A stretch of DNA of 64,000 nucleotides, taken from assembly GCA_951812825.1 (NCBI GenBank), contig OX638324.1, forward strand, positions 2,395,141 to 2,459,140. Reading direction: 5' to 3'. The translations under genes and the position numbers were made by a program. Below are positions 1-8,214 of the stretch, piece by piece (position 1 is the stretch's first letter; each line of letters begins with the position of its first letter). The notes beneath the pieces are model-generated. The model saw nothing but the letters and a program-made list of their open reading frames with translations, did no database searches and was not told where the DNA came from. The stretch comes from an uncultured Dehalococcoidia bacterium. Lineage in GTDB: Bacteria; Chloroflexota; Dehalococcoidia; Lucifugimonadales; GCA-2712585.

Positions 1-555
1 CAGCGAGACGATGGTCAGCTTGCCGTCTTCCATGCTCATGACGGCGCCGACGCCCTGGTAGCTGACCTCCCTCTCGTCTTCCTGGGAGCGCTGGTAGTCC
101 TCCTCGTTCAGGTAGGAACTGACCCTGTCGCCGGTCTCCAGGGAAGCCATCATGCTTGTGAGGGCGGCATCAGCCAGCACGGCGGGGTCCACCTCGGGCC
201 AGGTCTGGAGGAAAAGCTGCCAGGCCCGCCAAACGTCGTCGAATCCCTCGGGGACCGACCTGGGAGGTCGTCCGCGGAAATCGGACATGTCGGAGAGGAA
301 GGGATAGTGGGGCTTCTCCGCCGCATCCAGCATGCCTACGATTATGTGGCCAGCCACCTGCTCAGAATCCAAAGAATTGGTGTCAACGTATGAATCTTTG
401 ATGACGGTCCACCCTTCCCACACCACCTGCTCCTGGCCGGAACCGCTTGAGGCGCCGGGACGGCCTTGGCAACCACCAAGAACCACAAGGGCCAGGGAGG
501 CCACAAGGGCAAGAATGAGGAGGGATTTGAAGTGAAATTGTCTAAGCTTGAACAT
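1..555 (-). CDS. S41-family C-terminal processing protease, lipoprotein (N-terminal part)
   Basis: The gene runs off the left edge, so only the first 185 codons are seen. The protein begins with a basic stretch and a hydrophobic segment ending in a lipobox (LGGC, Cys29), so it is probably a lipoprotein anchored outside the membrane. The following region (WTVIKDSYVDTNSLDSEQVA, then GDRVSSYLNEEDYQ and VSYQGVGAVMSMEDGKLTIV) resembles the N-terminal helical part and the start of the PDZ domain of carboxyl-terminal processing proteases. The Ser-Lys catalytic domain would lie outside the window. The ATG start at 555 puts the signal peptide at the very N terminus. It is divergent from the ABC transporter gene to its right. 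Family call is good; activity cannot be checked here. Confidence 0.75.
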   Translation of the reverse strand, partial: MFKLRQFHFKSLLILALVASLALVVLGGCQGRPGASSGSGQEQVVWEGWTVIKDSYVDTNSLDSEQVAGHIIVGMLDAAEKPHYPFLSDMSDFRGRPPRSVPEGFDDVWRAWQLFLQTWPEVDPAVLADAALTSMMASLETGDRVSSYLNEEDYQRSQEDEREVSYQGVGAVMSMEDGKLTIVSL

Positions 556-669
556 CTGCCGCAACCGTTTTTTAGTTCAGCCCCTCCGGGCCCGGAGCCC
601 TGAGTATTGGCCTGAATGGTATACGTATTGTAGCATTCGGTGGGTTCATTTAGAATCGGGAGTAAAAGA

Positions 670-2439
670 ATGACTTGGCTGGGAACAATGAAAACGATTA
701 TTTGCTTACGAAATAGCTCAATAGCAATGGGCTTTGCCGCCCTGCTGATTCTGGCGTCGGTCCTGACGCTGGCGGCCTGCGGCTCCAGGCCCACCGTCGG
801 CGAGCCTGCATCCATGCCCGCGGCAACGGCGGCGACAACGGCGGCTCCCACGGAGGCGCCAACACCGGCGCCGGGCGCTACGGCTGCCCCGACGGCGCAG
901 CCAACGGAGGCTCCCGCCGAAGAACCGCGGGACGATAGGCAGCGCGGCACCCTCCGCCGACTCTTCTCCGACCCGCCGACGCTGGACCCCCACCTGACCA
1001 CGGACGCCACGTCCGCAACCGTGATTATCGAGGTATTCGGCGGTCTGGTAACAATCAGCCCCGACCTGCGAATCGTCCCGGACCTGGCCGAAGGGTGGGA
1101 CGTGAGCGCCGACGGGCTCGTCTACACCTTCACCCTGCGCCAGGACGCCGTATTCCACAACGGTAAGCCCATCACGGCCCACGACTTCAAGTGGTCCCTG
1201 GAACGGGCGGCAGACGCCATCACCGAGTCGCTGGTCGTCGATCAGTACCTGGGAGACATCGTAGGTCTGCAGGAGAAGCTGAATGGCGAGGCGAGAGAGG
1301 TGGAGGGCGTCCGCGTCATCAACGACCACACCCTGGAGATCACCATCAAGGAGCCGAAGTCCTACTTCATCTTCAAGCTCACCTATCCCACGGCATTCGT
1401 CCTGGATCGGGAGAACGTGGAGTCGGGACGCCGCTGGGTTCGTGAACCCAACGGGTCCGGTCCTTTCAAGCTGGCGGAATACGTGCCCGGCGAGCGGATG
1501 ATTCTGGAGAAGAACCCCAACTACCACCTGGGCCCGGCCCATCTGGAGCAGGTGGAGCTGATCCTCAGCGGCGGCACCTCGATGCTCATGTACGAGAACG
1601 ACGAAATCGACATTACGGGCGTCGGCATTGCCGATTTGGACCGGCTGCTGGACCCGAACAACAATCTCAACGCCGAGCTTAAGCAGGCCCTTCCATCCTT
1701 CAGCACCAGCTACATCGGCATGAACGTCACCGTTCCGCCCTTCGACGACGTGAAGGTGAGGCAGGCGCTGAACTACGCCGTCAACCGGCAGGAGATTGCG
1801 AGCCTGGTGCTTGGAGACCTGGTTACTCCCGCCAGAGGCATCCTGCCGCCGGGATTCCCGGCGTATAACGCCCAGCTTCCAGGCTACCCCTTCAATCCGG
1901 ACAAGGCGCAGCAGCTTCTCAGCGAGTCCAAGTACGCAGACAACATCAGCGACTATCCCATCATCCTGACGGTGCCGGGAGGCTTCGGAGCGTCCGTGGA
2001 CCTGGACCTGGAGAGCATTACCCACACCTGGCAGGAGGTGCTGGGAGTGGAGGTGGAGTTCCAGCAAACGGAGTTCGCCACGTACCTGCAAGACCTGCAC
2101 AAGCGCCGCTTCGACATGTTCCAGATAGGCTGGATTGCCGACTATCCAGACCCGGAGAACTTCCTGGACATCCTGTTCCACAGCGAAAGCAGCAACAACC
2201 ACACCCGCTACGGCAATCCACAGGTGGACCAGCTTCTGGAGCAGGCCCGCACTGAAACAAACCAGGACGTGCGGTACGACCTGTACAAGCAAGCCGAAGA
2301 GATCATAGTGGACGAAGCGCCCTGGATTTCCCTGTGGCACAGCGGAGAGCAGTACGTGCTGATCAAGCCCTACGTGAAGGACTACTACCTGACCCAGCTG
2401 ATAGTGCCCAGACTAAGATTCGTTCGCATAGACGAATAG
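670..2439 (+). CDS. ABC transporter substrate-binding lipoprotein, family 5 (oligopeptide/dipeptide type)
   Basis: This is an extracytoplasmic solute receptor of the SBP_bac_5 (DppA/OppA) family. I chose the ATG at 670 because a CGGGAG ribosome site lies 7 bases upstream; a GTG at 640 in the same frame lacks one. A signal peptide ends in LAAC (Cys37), followed by a Thr/Ala/Pro-rich spacer of about 50 residues and then the mature domain starting RRLFSDPPTLDPHLTTDA, with the family pattern LAEGWDVSADGLVYTFTLR. Length (589 aa) is normal for the family plus the linker. Two permease genes follow directly, so the three form an import operon. No ATPase gene is next to them, so those must be encoded elsewhere. 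Substrate (peptide, nickel, other) cannot be told from sequence. Confidence 0.9.
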   Translation: MTWLGTMKTIICLRNSSIAMGFAALLILASVLTLAACGSRPTVGEPASMPAATAATTAAPTEAPTPAPGATAAPTAQPTEAPAEEPRDDRQRGTLRRLFSDPPTLDPHLTTDATSATVIIEVFGGLVTISPDLRIVPDLAEGWDVSADGLVYTFTLRQDAVFHNGKPITAHDFKWSLERAADAITESLVVDQYLGDIVGLQEKLNGEAREVEGVRVINDHTLEITIKEPKSYFIFKLTYPTAFVLDRENVESGRRWVREPNGSGPFKLAEYVPGERMILEKNPNYHLGPAHLEQVELILSGGTSMLMYENDEIDITGVGIADLDRLLDPNNNLNAELKQALPSFSTSYIGMNVTVPPFDDVKVRQALNYAVNRQEIASLVLGDLVTPARGILPPGFPAYNAQLPGYPFNPDKAQQLLSESKYADNISDYPIILTVPGGFGASVDLDLESITHTWQEVLGVEVEFQQTEFATYLQDLHKRRFDMFQIGWIADYPDPENFLDILFHSESSNNHTRYGNPQVDQLLEQARTETNQDVRYDLYKQAEEIIVDEAPWISLWHSGEQYVLIKPYVKDYYLTQLIVPRLRFVRIDE

Positions 2440-2451
2440 GCTCCGGCGCGT

Positions 2452-3378
2452 ATGGGGGCCTACGTTATAAGACGGTTGGCATGGACGCCGGCGCTGCTTC
2501 TAATCGTAGCCCTCATCACCTTCCTGCTCGGCACCTATGGCCCTGGAGACCCGGTGCAGGTGCTCCAAGGTCAATACAATAATCCCGAGGTCGTGGAGCG
2601 GATCCGCCAGCAGCGGGGACTGGATAGAAACGTCTTCGTGCAGTACGGCGTGTACATCAAGAACCTGCTGCGGGGCGACCTGGGAGAGAGCTATAAGTAC
2701 CGGGACCGCACGGTGGCGGAACTCATCGGCAAGCGCATCTGGGTATCGGCGCAGCTTGGCCTTGCGGCTTCCATTGTGGCGCTTTCCCTCGGCATTCCAT
2801 TAGGCGTTTTCACCGCCATAAAGCAGGGCACGTGGATAGACGTTACGACCGTCAGCATTACCTTATTTTTCATGTCGCTGCCCGTCTTCATCACTGCGCC
2901 GGTGCTTCTGCTCGCCTTCGGGCTCTGGCTGGGAATTCTGCCCATACAGGGCTGGGGAGGTTTTTTCGATACGCGAATCATCATGCCTGCGTTGGTGCTG
3001 GGAGTTCCCGGGATTGCGGTGATCACCCGCCTGACCCGCGCCAGCACCCTGGAGGTCCTCTCCCAGGACTACGTGAGGACGGCGCGGGCCAAGGGGTTGG
3101 GCGAGTTCATTGTGCGAAGGCGGCACATTCTGCGGAATTCCCTGATTCCCGTCTTTACCGTGGTCGGCCTCTCCCTCGCGACGCTGGTGGAGGGGTCCTT
3201 CATAACGGAGGGCTACTTCGGGATACCGGGCATCGGCAGCTTGGCCATCGAGGCCTTCTTCTCCAGAGACTACCCGGTGATAACGGCTCTGGTGCTGATA
3301 ATCGCCGCGGCCTTCGTTGCAGCAAATCTCATTGTGGACGTGGGCTACCGGTTCCTGGACCCGCGCATCCGATACTAG
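2452..3378 (+). CDS. ABC transporter permease, DppB type
   Basis: Inner-membrane permease with about six transmembrane segments (308 aa, usual DppB length). The N terminus MGAYVIRRLAWTPALLLIV and the following GDPVQVLQGQYNNPEVVERI are typical of DppB/OppB proteins. The cytoplasmic coupling loop that contacts the ATPase is visible as ARAKGLGEFIVRRRHIL near residues 203-219, with the conserved glycine. It starts 12 bases after the substrate-binding protein stop, so it is translated in the same transcript. It would pair with the second permease to form the channel. Confidence 0.92.
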   Translation: MGAYVIRRLAWTPALLLIVALITFLLGTYGPGDPVQVLQGQYNNPEVVERIRQQRGLDRNVFVQYGVYIKNLLRGDLGESYKYRDRTVAELIGKRIWVSAQLGLAASIVALSLGIPLGVFTAIKQGTWIDVTTVSITLFFMSLPVFITAPVLLLAFGLWLGILPIQGWGGFFDTRIIMPALVLGVPGIAVITRLTRASTLEVLSQDYVRTARAKGLGEFIVRRRHILRNSLIPVFTVVGLSLATLVEGSFITEGYFGIPGIGSLAIEAFFSRDYPVITALVLIIAAAFVAANLIVDVGYRFLDPRIRY

Positions 3379-3394
3379 AGTTGCAGGCAAGTCT

Positions 3395-4384
3395 GTGACT
3401 ACCGCTCAGAGCGAAATGATGGAAGGCCTGGGTTCCCGACCCTCGGGAAGCCTGTGGGCCCAGGCCCTGCGCCGGCTGCTGCGCAAGAAGGTTGCCGTCG
3501 CCTGCCTGGCCGTCATCGGGATCATGTACCTTGCGGGAACCTTCACCATAATTAGATCGCCCACTCCCTACGGCTACAACGACCAGGATATCCGCGCAGA
3601 ATCGGTGAAGCAGGGGCCGAGTCTGGCCCACCCCTTCGGCACCGACCGGCTGGGGCGGGACCTGCTGACCCGGGTAATCTACGGGCTTCGCACCACGGTT
3701 ATCATCACCGTGGCGGCCATGCTCACGGGAAGCCTGATTCTTGGCATCGGATTGGGGCTGGTTTCCGGCTACTTTGGCCGGTGGCTGGACTCGGTGATTA
3801 TGCGCGTGGGAGAGGTGTTCTTAGCCTTCCCCGGATTGCTTCTGGTGATTCTCATAGCCGCTACGGTGAAGCCGAGGGTGAAGGAATGGGTGGAGGGCTG
3901 GTCCGGCGGCCTGGAGAACCTAACCGGCATAGACCTTATCCAGCTGGGCATCGTTGACTACGTGGTGCTGTTCGCCGCCCTTTCCGCCTTCTCCTGGGTG
4001 GGCATGGCGCGGCTGGTGCGGGGACAGGTGCTTTATGTGAAGCAGAACCAGTACGTGGAGGCGGCGGTGGCCATGGGCGCGTCCCACTGGCGCATCCTGA
4101 CCTCCCACGTGCTGCCGAACATCATCAGCCCCGTCATCGTGGTGGTGTCCATGGGGATGGGGGCCACGGCGGGCTCCGAGATAATCCTGAGCTGGCTGGG
4201 CATCGGCATTCAGCCCCCAACACCAAGTCTTGGAGTGATGATCTTCCAGAACGGCAACATCAGCGTTTTGCGCTCCGACCCCCACTTGATCCTCTTCCCC
4301 GTGTTCACAGTGACGGTCCTGATATTCGCCTTCAACCTGCTGGGGGACGCCCTAAACGACGCGCTTAATCCCCGCGCCCGCTGA
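3395..4384 (+). CDS. ABC transporter permease, DppC type
   Basis: Second permease of the same importer. The coupling loop EAAVAMGASHWRILTSHVLP matches the EAA consensus of binding-protein-dependent permeases, and FGTDRLGRDLLTRVIYGLRT is the characteristic N-terminal DppC signature. Its C terminus LGDALNDALNPRAR is also typical. The start is not certain: GTG at 3395 (AGG 7 bases upstream, 329 aa) is preferred, but ATG at 3416 or 3419 is possible. A longer reading that overlaps the dppB-type gene has no ribosome site. No dppD/dppF ATPase follows; the strand switches next. Confidence 0.9.
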   Translation: MTTAQSEMMEGLGSRPSGSLWAQALRRLLRKKVAVACLAVIGIMYLAGTFTIIRSPTPYGYNDQDIRAESVKQGPSLAHPFGTDRLGRDLLTRVIYGLRTTVIITVAAMLTGSLILGIGLGLVSGYFGRWLDSVIMRVGEVFLAFPGLLLVILIAATVKPRVKEWVEGWSGGLENLTGIDLIQLGIVDYVVLFAALSAFSWVGMARLVRGQVLYVKQNQYVEAAVAMGASHWRILTSHVLPNIISPVIVVVSMGMGATAGSEIILSWLGIGIQPPTPSLGVMIFQNGNISVLRSDPHLILFPVFTVTVLIFAFNLLGDALNDALNPRAR

Positions 4385-4514
4385 GGTTCTTGAGGGACGC
4401 TCCTCGCCGTCGCCCGCCTTTCCCTCCTCGTAACCCCCGCGGAGGGAGAGCTTTGAAAACCCCTTAATCGTCACTCCACGCGGAGGCGTGAGCCCATCCC
4501 TCTTCCCCACCTGA

Positions 4515-4556
4515 ATTCCTGCCTCCGCCTACACGAGGACAGGCTTGCGCGGGAAT
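4515..4556. repeat. REP-like imperfect inverted repeat
   Basis: In the 185-base gap between the convergent permease and peptidase genes, ATTCCTGC (4515-4522) pairs with GCGGGAAT (4549-4556), one T-G wobble, around a 26-base interior. It resembles the dispersed non-coding palindromes found in other gaps of this window. It could fold as a transcription end for either gene, but there is no T-tract. Confidence 0.4.
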
Positions 4557-4569
4557 GAAGGTTATGCTT

Positions 4570-5937
4570 TTAGAAGGGTGGCTTCCTGAACCGGCGCAGC
4601 CCCAGGAAGCCCACGGGGCCGGCCAGCAGCAACAGCATGAAGGGCTCCGGGGGAATGGAAGCGTTGACACGAGCGTCCCTGCTGCAGCCGCCCGGACGTC
4701 GCTCCGCTTCCACATCGCTCTCGCTGGGTTCCGGGGTGGGGGTATCAGCAGCCTCGGTGGGAGCGGCCGTCACGGGAGCGGGGGGCGGCGCGGGTTGGGT
4801 GGCAGGAGGAGCTTCCTCATAACCGAAGGGACGCAAACCCATGCGAGTTCTCCATTCGGTGTCCAACCCGTCCTGGTCGAAGCCGTAGACCTGAATCATG
4901 GCCTGGTCCAGAGAGATGGTATGGTCCAGCTGGGCCATAAACTCCGCCATCTTTGCCTCGCCATAGGTATGGATTAGGTAGGCAACAACTGAGCGCGACT
5001 GCCCGTAGGCGATGACCACGTCGTCCGGTTCGCCGATGAACCTGCTGAGGTGCGCCAGCGGCTTCACGCGGCGGGTGTAGATGCCGTAGAGGAGGGCGTT
5101 GTCGTAGCTCTCGCTGGGAGACACGTTGCCGAATTCAGCCAGCCCCTCGTTGAGCCATGTGGGAAGAAGGGTGTAGGCCCGGCCCGCCGCGTCGTCCACC
5201 AGCACGTGGGTCACCTCGTGGGACGCGATGCCTTCGATGGTCGGGTCGGTGCCCAGCACCAGCAGCACACGGATATCCGTGAATGCCTGCCCCTGGGTGA
5301 TTAGCCCCTCCCGCACAGTCTGGGGCCGCGGCGGCAGCGCGGCCTGCATGTGCCTGTAGTTGTTGTACGTGACTATGTTGATCGGCTCCACCTGCTCAAG
5401 CCCGAGCACCCGGGACATGGTGGCCGTCGCCTCCAGGGAAGCGTCCAGGATCAGCTGGGCGCGGGTCTCCGTGGGCCCGTAGTAGTAAACCGTCAGGGGG
5501 CCTTCGGACATAGTCTCCCATTCGAAGCGCGAGTCTGTGTAAACGAACTCCTTCTGCTCCGTCTTAAAAGACTCGCCGTCTTCCGTGAACACCTGATAAT
5601 GGTACCTGAACACCGTACCCGGCGGGATGAAGTTGGTGCCTCCCTGAGTGCCTACGCTGGTGTCGAGGAAGAAGCTGCCCTGGATGGCAGTACCCTCGTT
5701 GAACTCAAGGCGGCCGTAGGAGATGTTCTCAGCACCCTTTGACTTGTAGAAGACCCGTATGTCGTCGACGGGGCTGGGAGTCTCAACGGAAAGGTTGAAG
5801 TTGATGCCGTCGGGGAACTGGCTAGTGACCTCGTCGGCCAGAATCACCAGGCCGTCGTCGGCGCTGGCAATTGTTAATCCGGCGGCGAGAATGAGCGTCG
5901 CGGCTGCTAACGTGACAAGGGCAAAAAATCGTTTCAC
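4570..5937 (-). CDS. Secreted gluzincin metallopeptidase (peptidase MA-like) with PEP-CTERM-like tail
   Basis: Exported zinc peptidase. A signal peptide covers residues 1-26. The central domain has HEVTH at 240-244 and a downstream NEGLAEF with Glu264/Glu268, the HExxH plus glutamate arrangement of MA-clan gluzincins. A Pro/Thr/Ala/Glu-rich linker follows from about residue 375, then a Cys (GGCSRDARVN) and a tail SIPPEPFMLLLLAGPVGFLG ending in an Arg-rich stretch. That tail has the order of a sorting signal: Pro-Glu-Pro, hydrophobic helix, basic end. The N-terminal 130 residues look like a beta-sandwich domain. It stands alone between the ABC genes and dnaN. Substrate unknown. Confidence 0.8.
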   Translation of the reverse strand: MKRFFALVTLAAATLILAAGLTIASADDGLVILADEVTSQFPDGINFNLSVETPSPVDDIRVFYKSKGAENISYGRLEFNEGTAIQGSFFLDTSVGTQGGTNFIPPGTVFRYHYQVFTEDGESFKTEQKEFVYTDSRFEWETMSEGPLTVYYYGPTETRAQLILDASLEATATMSRVLGLEQVEPINIVTYNNYRHMQAALPPRPQTVREGLITQGQAFTDIRVLLVLGTDPTIEGIASHEVTHVLVDDAAGRAYTLLPTWLNEGLAEFGNVSPSESYDNALLYGIYTRRVKPLAHLSRFIGEPDDVVIAYGQSRSVVAYLIHTYGEAKMAEFMAQLDHTISLDQAMIQVYGFDQDGLDTEWRTRMGLRPFGYEEAPPATQPAPPPAPVTAAPTEAADTPTPEPSESDVEAERRPGGCSRDARVNASIPPEPFMLLLLAGPVGFLGLRRFRKPPF

Positions 5938-6065
5938 TGGGATACTCCCACCATATATATGAAGGGCCGGTTACTCCCTCCCAAAAGTTCTACGAAGCAA
6001 CTCCGCAGCGGGATTTACGGGGCGCCGTTCGGGTGTGTTTTCGCCCTGTCCGAATGGCTCGATGG

Positions 6066-7217
6066 CTAGCGGGTGATGAACATGGGCATGATGAGGTGAA
6101 TGTACTGGTCTGAGCCGGGCGAGGTGAACACGCCGGCGCGGGAGGGACCGCTGGTCTTGATGGACACCTCTTCCCCATCCATATTGGCGAGAACGTCCAG
6201 CAAGTACTGGCCGTTGAAGGCTATGGTGGCCTCCTCGCCGGTTATCTGGCCATCCAGTTCAGCGGCATTCTCGCCCACCTCGTCGTCCTTGGAAGAGATG
6301 ATAATCTGGCCCGCCGGGCCGTCCTCGCTGCTGGGGTTCAACTGAAGCTTGACTATGTTGTTGCTGTCCCTGACGAAGATATAGACGGACCTGGACGCCG
6401 CAAGCACGTCCGTAATCCTCAGGGACGCCTCCGCCGTGGTGTCCCGGATGGCGTCTTCCAGCAGGTCCCTGTAACGGGGGAAGTTCCCCTGAATTATCTG
6501 GGAGACTATCTGCAAGTCGTCCAGCTTGAACAGCACCTGGTTCCTCGATGAGGACACCAGCACTTCCATGGTGGAGTCCTGGTCGCCAATCAGGCGACTC
6601 ACCTCGCCGAAGGTGCGGGCGGGGATGATGACGTTGACGGGACTCTCCACCGGGTTCAGGGTCTTGCCCCGCTTAACTGCCAGGCGGAAGCCGTCGGCGG
6701 CGGCCAGGGTCATTCTATCCTCTTCTATTTCCACCAGAATGCCGGAGAGCACGGGCCGCGTCTCTTCAGTGTCGGCGGCGAAGACGGTCTGGTCGATGGA
6801 ACGCTTGACGTCGCGGGTGGAGACCTGGAAGGTCACCCCCTCCTCGGCGGTGATGATGGGGATGGGGGGGAAGTCTTCGGCGTCGGTGCCGCTGATCCGG
6901 GCGTTAATGCGACCGCTGCTGAGGCTCAAGCCCTTTGGACGGTCGCTGCCCGTTATTTCAATCTGGCCCGCGGGAAGGGAGCCGATGAACTCCGTGAGGA
7001 GGCGGGCGGGAACGGTGATGGACCCTTCTTCCTCAATCATCGCCCCAATCCAGGTGGTGATGCCGATTTCAAGGTTGGTGGCGGAAAGCCTGAGCCTTCC
7101 GCCATCCGTTGCCAGGAGAACGTTCTGAGTGATGGGAAGGGTGCTTCGAACGGCGACTGCCCGACCAACGACGGCCAGGGCCCTGCTTAGATTCTCCTGC
7201 AGACAAGACAGCTTCAT
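6066..7217 (-). CDS. dnaN: DNA polymerase III sliding clamp, beta subunit
   Basis: Ring-shaped processivity factor that tethers replicative polymerase to DNA. The protein (383 aa) starts MKLSCLQENLSRALAVVGRA, contains NVLLATDGGRLRLSATNLEI and the second-domain KRSIDQTVFAADTEETRPVL motif, and ends HLIMPMFITR, the family C terminus. I start at the ATG at 7217 rather than 27 bases upstream because it matches the family N terminus and has an AGAGG ribosome site. A promoter is visible just upstream (7247-7275). dnaA, recF and gyrB are not beside it, so it lies outside the usual origin cluster. Confidence 0.97.
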   Translation of the reverse strand: MKLSCLQENLSRALAVVGRAVAVRSTLPITQNVLLATDGGRLRLSATNLEIGITTWIGAMIEEEGSITVPARLLTEFIGSLPAGQIEITGSDRPKGLSLSSGRINARISGTDAEDFPPIPIITAEEGVTFQVSTRDVKRSIDQTVFAADTEETRPVLSGILVEIEEDRMTLAAADGFRLAVKRGKTLNPVESPVNVIIPARTFGEVSRLIGDQDSTMEVLVSSSRNQVLFKLDDLQIVSQIIQGNFPRYRDLLEDAIRDTTAEASLRITDVLAASRSVYIFVRDSNNIVKLQLNPSSEDGPAGQIIISSKDDEVGENAAELDGQITGEEATIAFNGQYLLDVLANMDGEEVSIKTSGPSRAGVFTSPGSDQYIHLIMPMFITR

Positions 7218-7246
7218 ATACCAGACCTCTTTCCTGAAGTGCACGT

Positions 7247-7275
7247 ATGATAAGCATTTGCCGAAAAAGGGTCAA
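7247..7275 (-). promoter_or_regulatory. Sigma-70-type promoter of dnaN
   Basis: On the minus strand TTGACC (7275-7270) and TATCAT (7252-7247) are separated by exactly 17 bases and lie about 30 bases before the dnaN start. Confidence 0.65.
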
Positions 7276-7422
7276 CTCGCAGGCGCCGGATGAAGGACGG
7301 ACAGTACCGGCGCTCGCCTGGAACTACAGGCATTAAGGGCGGAGGCGTGCAAGAACAGAAAATTCGGAGGAACATCCCTCGGCAAGGGAGGTCTCCGTTA
7401 CACAAAGGAGGGAAAGTTCTAC

Positions 7423-7611
7423 TTGCCCAAAAGTGTAACGATTCTGTCTCCATCGGCATATCAGGCGTTGTTGCACGTCGTTACCGGGAACGAGAGGGAA
7501 GAGTTGAACCATCACGCCGAGTCTATGGGGACTTGCCGCGGCAGGGTTCAGGTTACGCGGTACACCCGGGACGCATGGGGAACAAAGAGGCTGACATTTG
7601 GAAAAAAGTAA
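7423..7611 (+). CDS. Possible small protein of unknown function
   Basis: A 62-codon frame starting at TTG, with AAAGGAGGG 11 bases upstream, and ending 2 bases before the hairpin at 7613-7637. The predicted protein (begins MPKSVTILSPSAYQALLHVV) matches nothing I recognise. It lies in the 440-base gap between dnaN and the small HTH gene, opposite in direction to both. The strong ribosome-site-like sequence is the only positive evidence and the spacing is long, so it may be chance. Confidence 0.3.
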   Translation: MPKSVTILSPSAYQALLHVVTGNEREELNHHAESMGTCRGRVQVTRYTRDAWGTKRLTFGKK

Positions 7612-7637
7612 AGTGGCGGAGTACGTTACCCCGCCAC
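7600..7637 (-). terminator. Rho-independent terminator of the small HTH gene
   Basis: GTGGCGG (7613-7619) pairs with CCGCCAC (7631-7637). Read on the minus strand, the stem is followed by TTTACTTTTTT, a proper T-tract, just downstream of the HTH gene stop at 7660. Confidence 0.75.
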
Positions 7638-7659
7638 TATAGAACAATTGCAGCCAAAT

Positions 7660-7884
7660 TTAGCTGACGCGCTTCACCTCAAGAGTCTCTCCCGGAGCCA
7701 AGGCAACCCTCCGAACTTCAATGCCGAGCTTGAGGAGCCAGTAGCCAAGGGTGGCCTTACTGACCCCCAGTTCCGCAGCGGTCTCGGAAAGACCAAGTTC
7801 GTTGACCTTCTCGGGAAGGAGCTTCTCCAAGTCTCTTTGGTATGCATCCTCAACCCTTTTCATCAACTTCGTCTTCCTCGCCAA
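7660..7884 (-). CDS. Small helix-turn-helix protein
   Basis: A 74-aa basic protein. Residues about 33-58 (LSETAAELGVSKATLGYWLL) form a clear helix-turn-helix of the Fis/resolvase-like type, preceded by a charged helix and followed by a short beta-like tail (APGETLEVKRVS). The TTG start at 7884 is preferred because AGGGGG lies 6 bases upstream; an ATG seven codons later has no such site. It has its own promoter (7925-7954) and terminator. The surrounding DNA is AT-richer than its neighbours. It is probably a DNA-binding regulator that may act on the repeats next to it; target unknown. Confidence 0.75.
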   Translation of the reverse strand: MARKTKLMKRVEDAYQRDLEKLLPEKVNELGLSETAAELGVSKATLGYWLLKLGIEVRRVALAPGETLEVKRVS

Positions 7885-7924
7885 ACTGCACCCCCTTACT
7901 AGCTATTTGGACTTCTTGTGGTGC

Positions 7925-7954
7925 ATAATAGCACCCGTTCTGTTGAAATGTCAA
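7925..7954 (-). promoter_or_regulatory. Strong sigma-70-type promoter of the small HTH gene, with an operator-like half site in the spacer
   Basis: On the minus strand a consensus TTGACA (7954-7949) and TATTAT (7930-7925) are 18 bases apart. The AGAACGGG half site (7941-7934) sits inside the spacer, and the same word recurs on the opposite strand at 7996-8003, which suggests autoregulation. Confidence 0.7.
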
Positions 7955-8152
7955 GGGTATCCTAGAGTTTTATTAGAAAAAACTTAACTTTGTTTAGAAC
8001 GGGTCAGATTTATTAGAACAAGCTCCTTTCAACCGGTTACACTTCTCCTAATTCTCCCCTGGCTTAGTCTTTTTTTACAATTACCGGAGATTAACAGCGA
8101 AAATACTACATTTCTACCCCAATACATTACTACATTCTTTGTATCAGATACA

Positions 8153-8184
8153 GGTAATAGAATGTAGCACTGCATTCTATTACC
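8153..8184. promoter_or_regulatory. Perfect 12-8-12 palindrome, operator candidate
   Basis: GGTAATAGAATG (8153-8164) and CATTCTATTACC (8173-8184) are exact reverse complements around an 8-base spacer, ending 30 bases before the start of the AIR-synthase-like gene. Related words (ATTACCG, ACATTCT) recur close by at 8081-8140 and 8188-8196. It could be a dimeric repressor site or an RNA hairpin in the leader. Confidence 0.6.
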
Positions 8185-8214
8185 GCTCATTACCGCGCCA
8201 TCGGAGGAATCGAC

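Larger units (their letters stand above)
7885..8214. promoter_or_regulatory. AT-rich 330-base regulatory region between the HTH gene and the AIR-synthase-like gene
   Basis: No gene is visible here. It holds the HTH promoter, an inverted pair CCCGTTCT (7934-7941) / AGAACGGG (7996-8003), a 10-base direct repeat TTTATTAGAA (7969-7978 and 8009-8018), and a perfect 12-base dyad (8153-8184). The two divergent flanking genes could share control through these sites. Confidence 0.6.

Noticed and set aside
718-2340. 540-codon frame on the minus strand, opposite to the substrate-binding protein gene
   Set aside because: It is a composition effect of GC-rich coding DNA. It has no recognisable domain, while the plus strand encodes a clear family-5 binding protein. 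The same holds for the long minus frames at 40668-41981 and 57323-58516 and the plus frames at 48009-49031 and 49056-50432.
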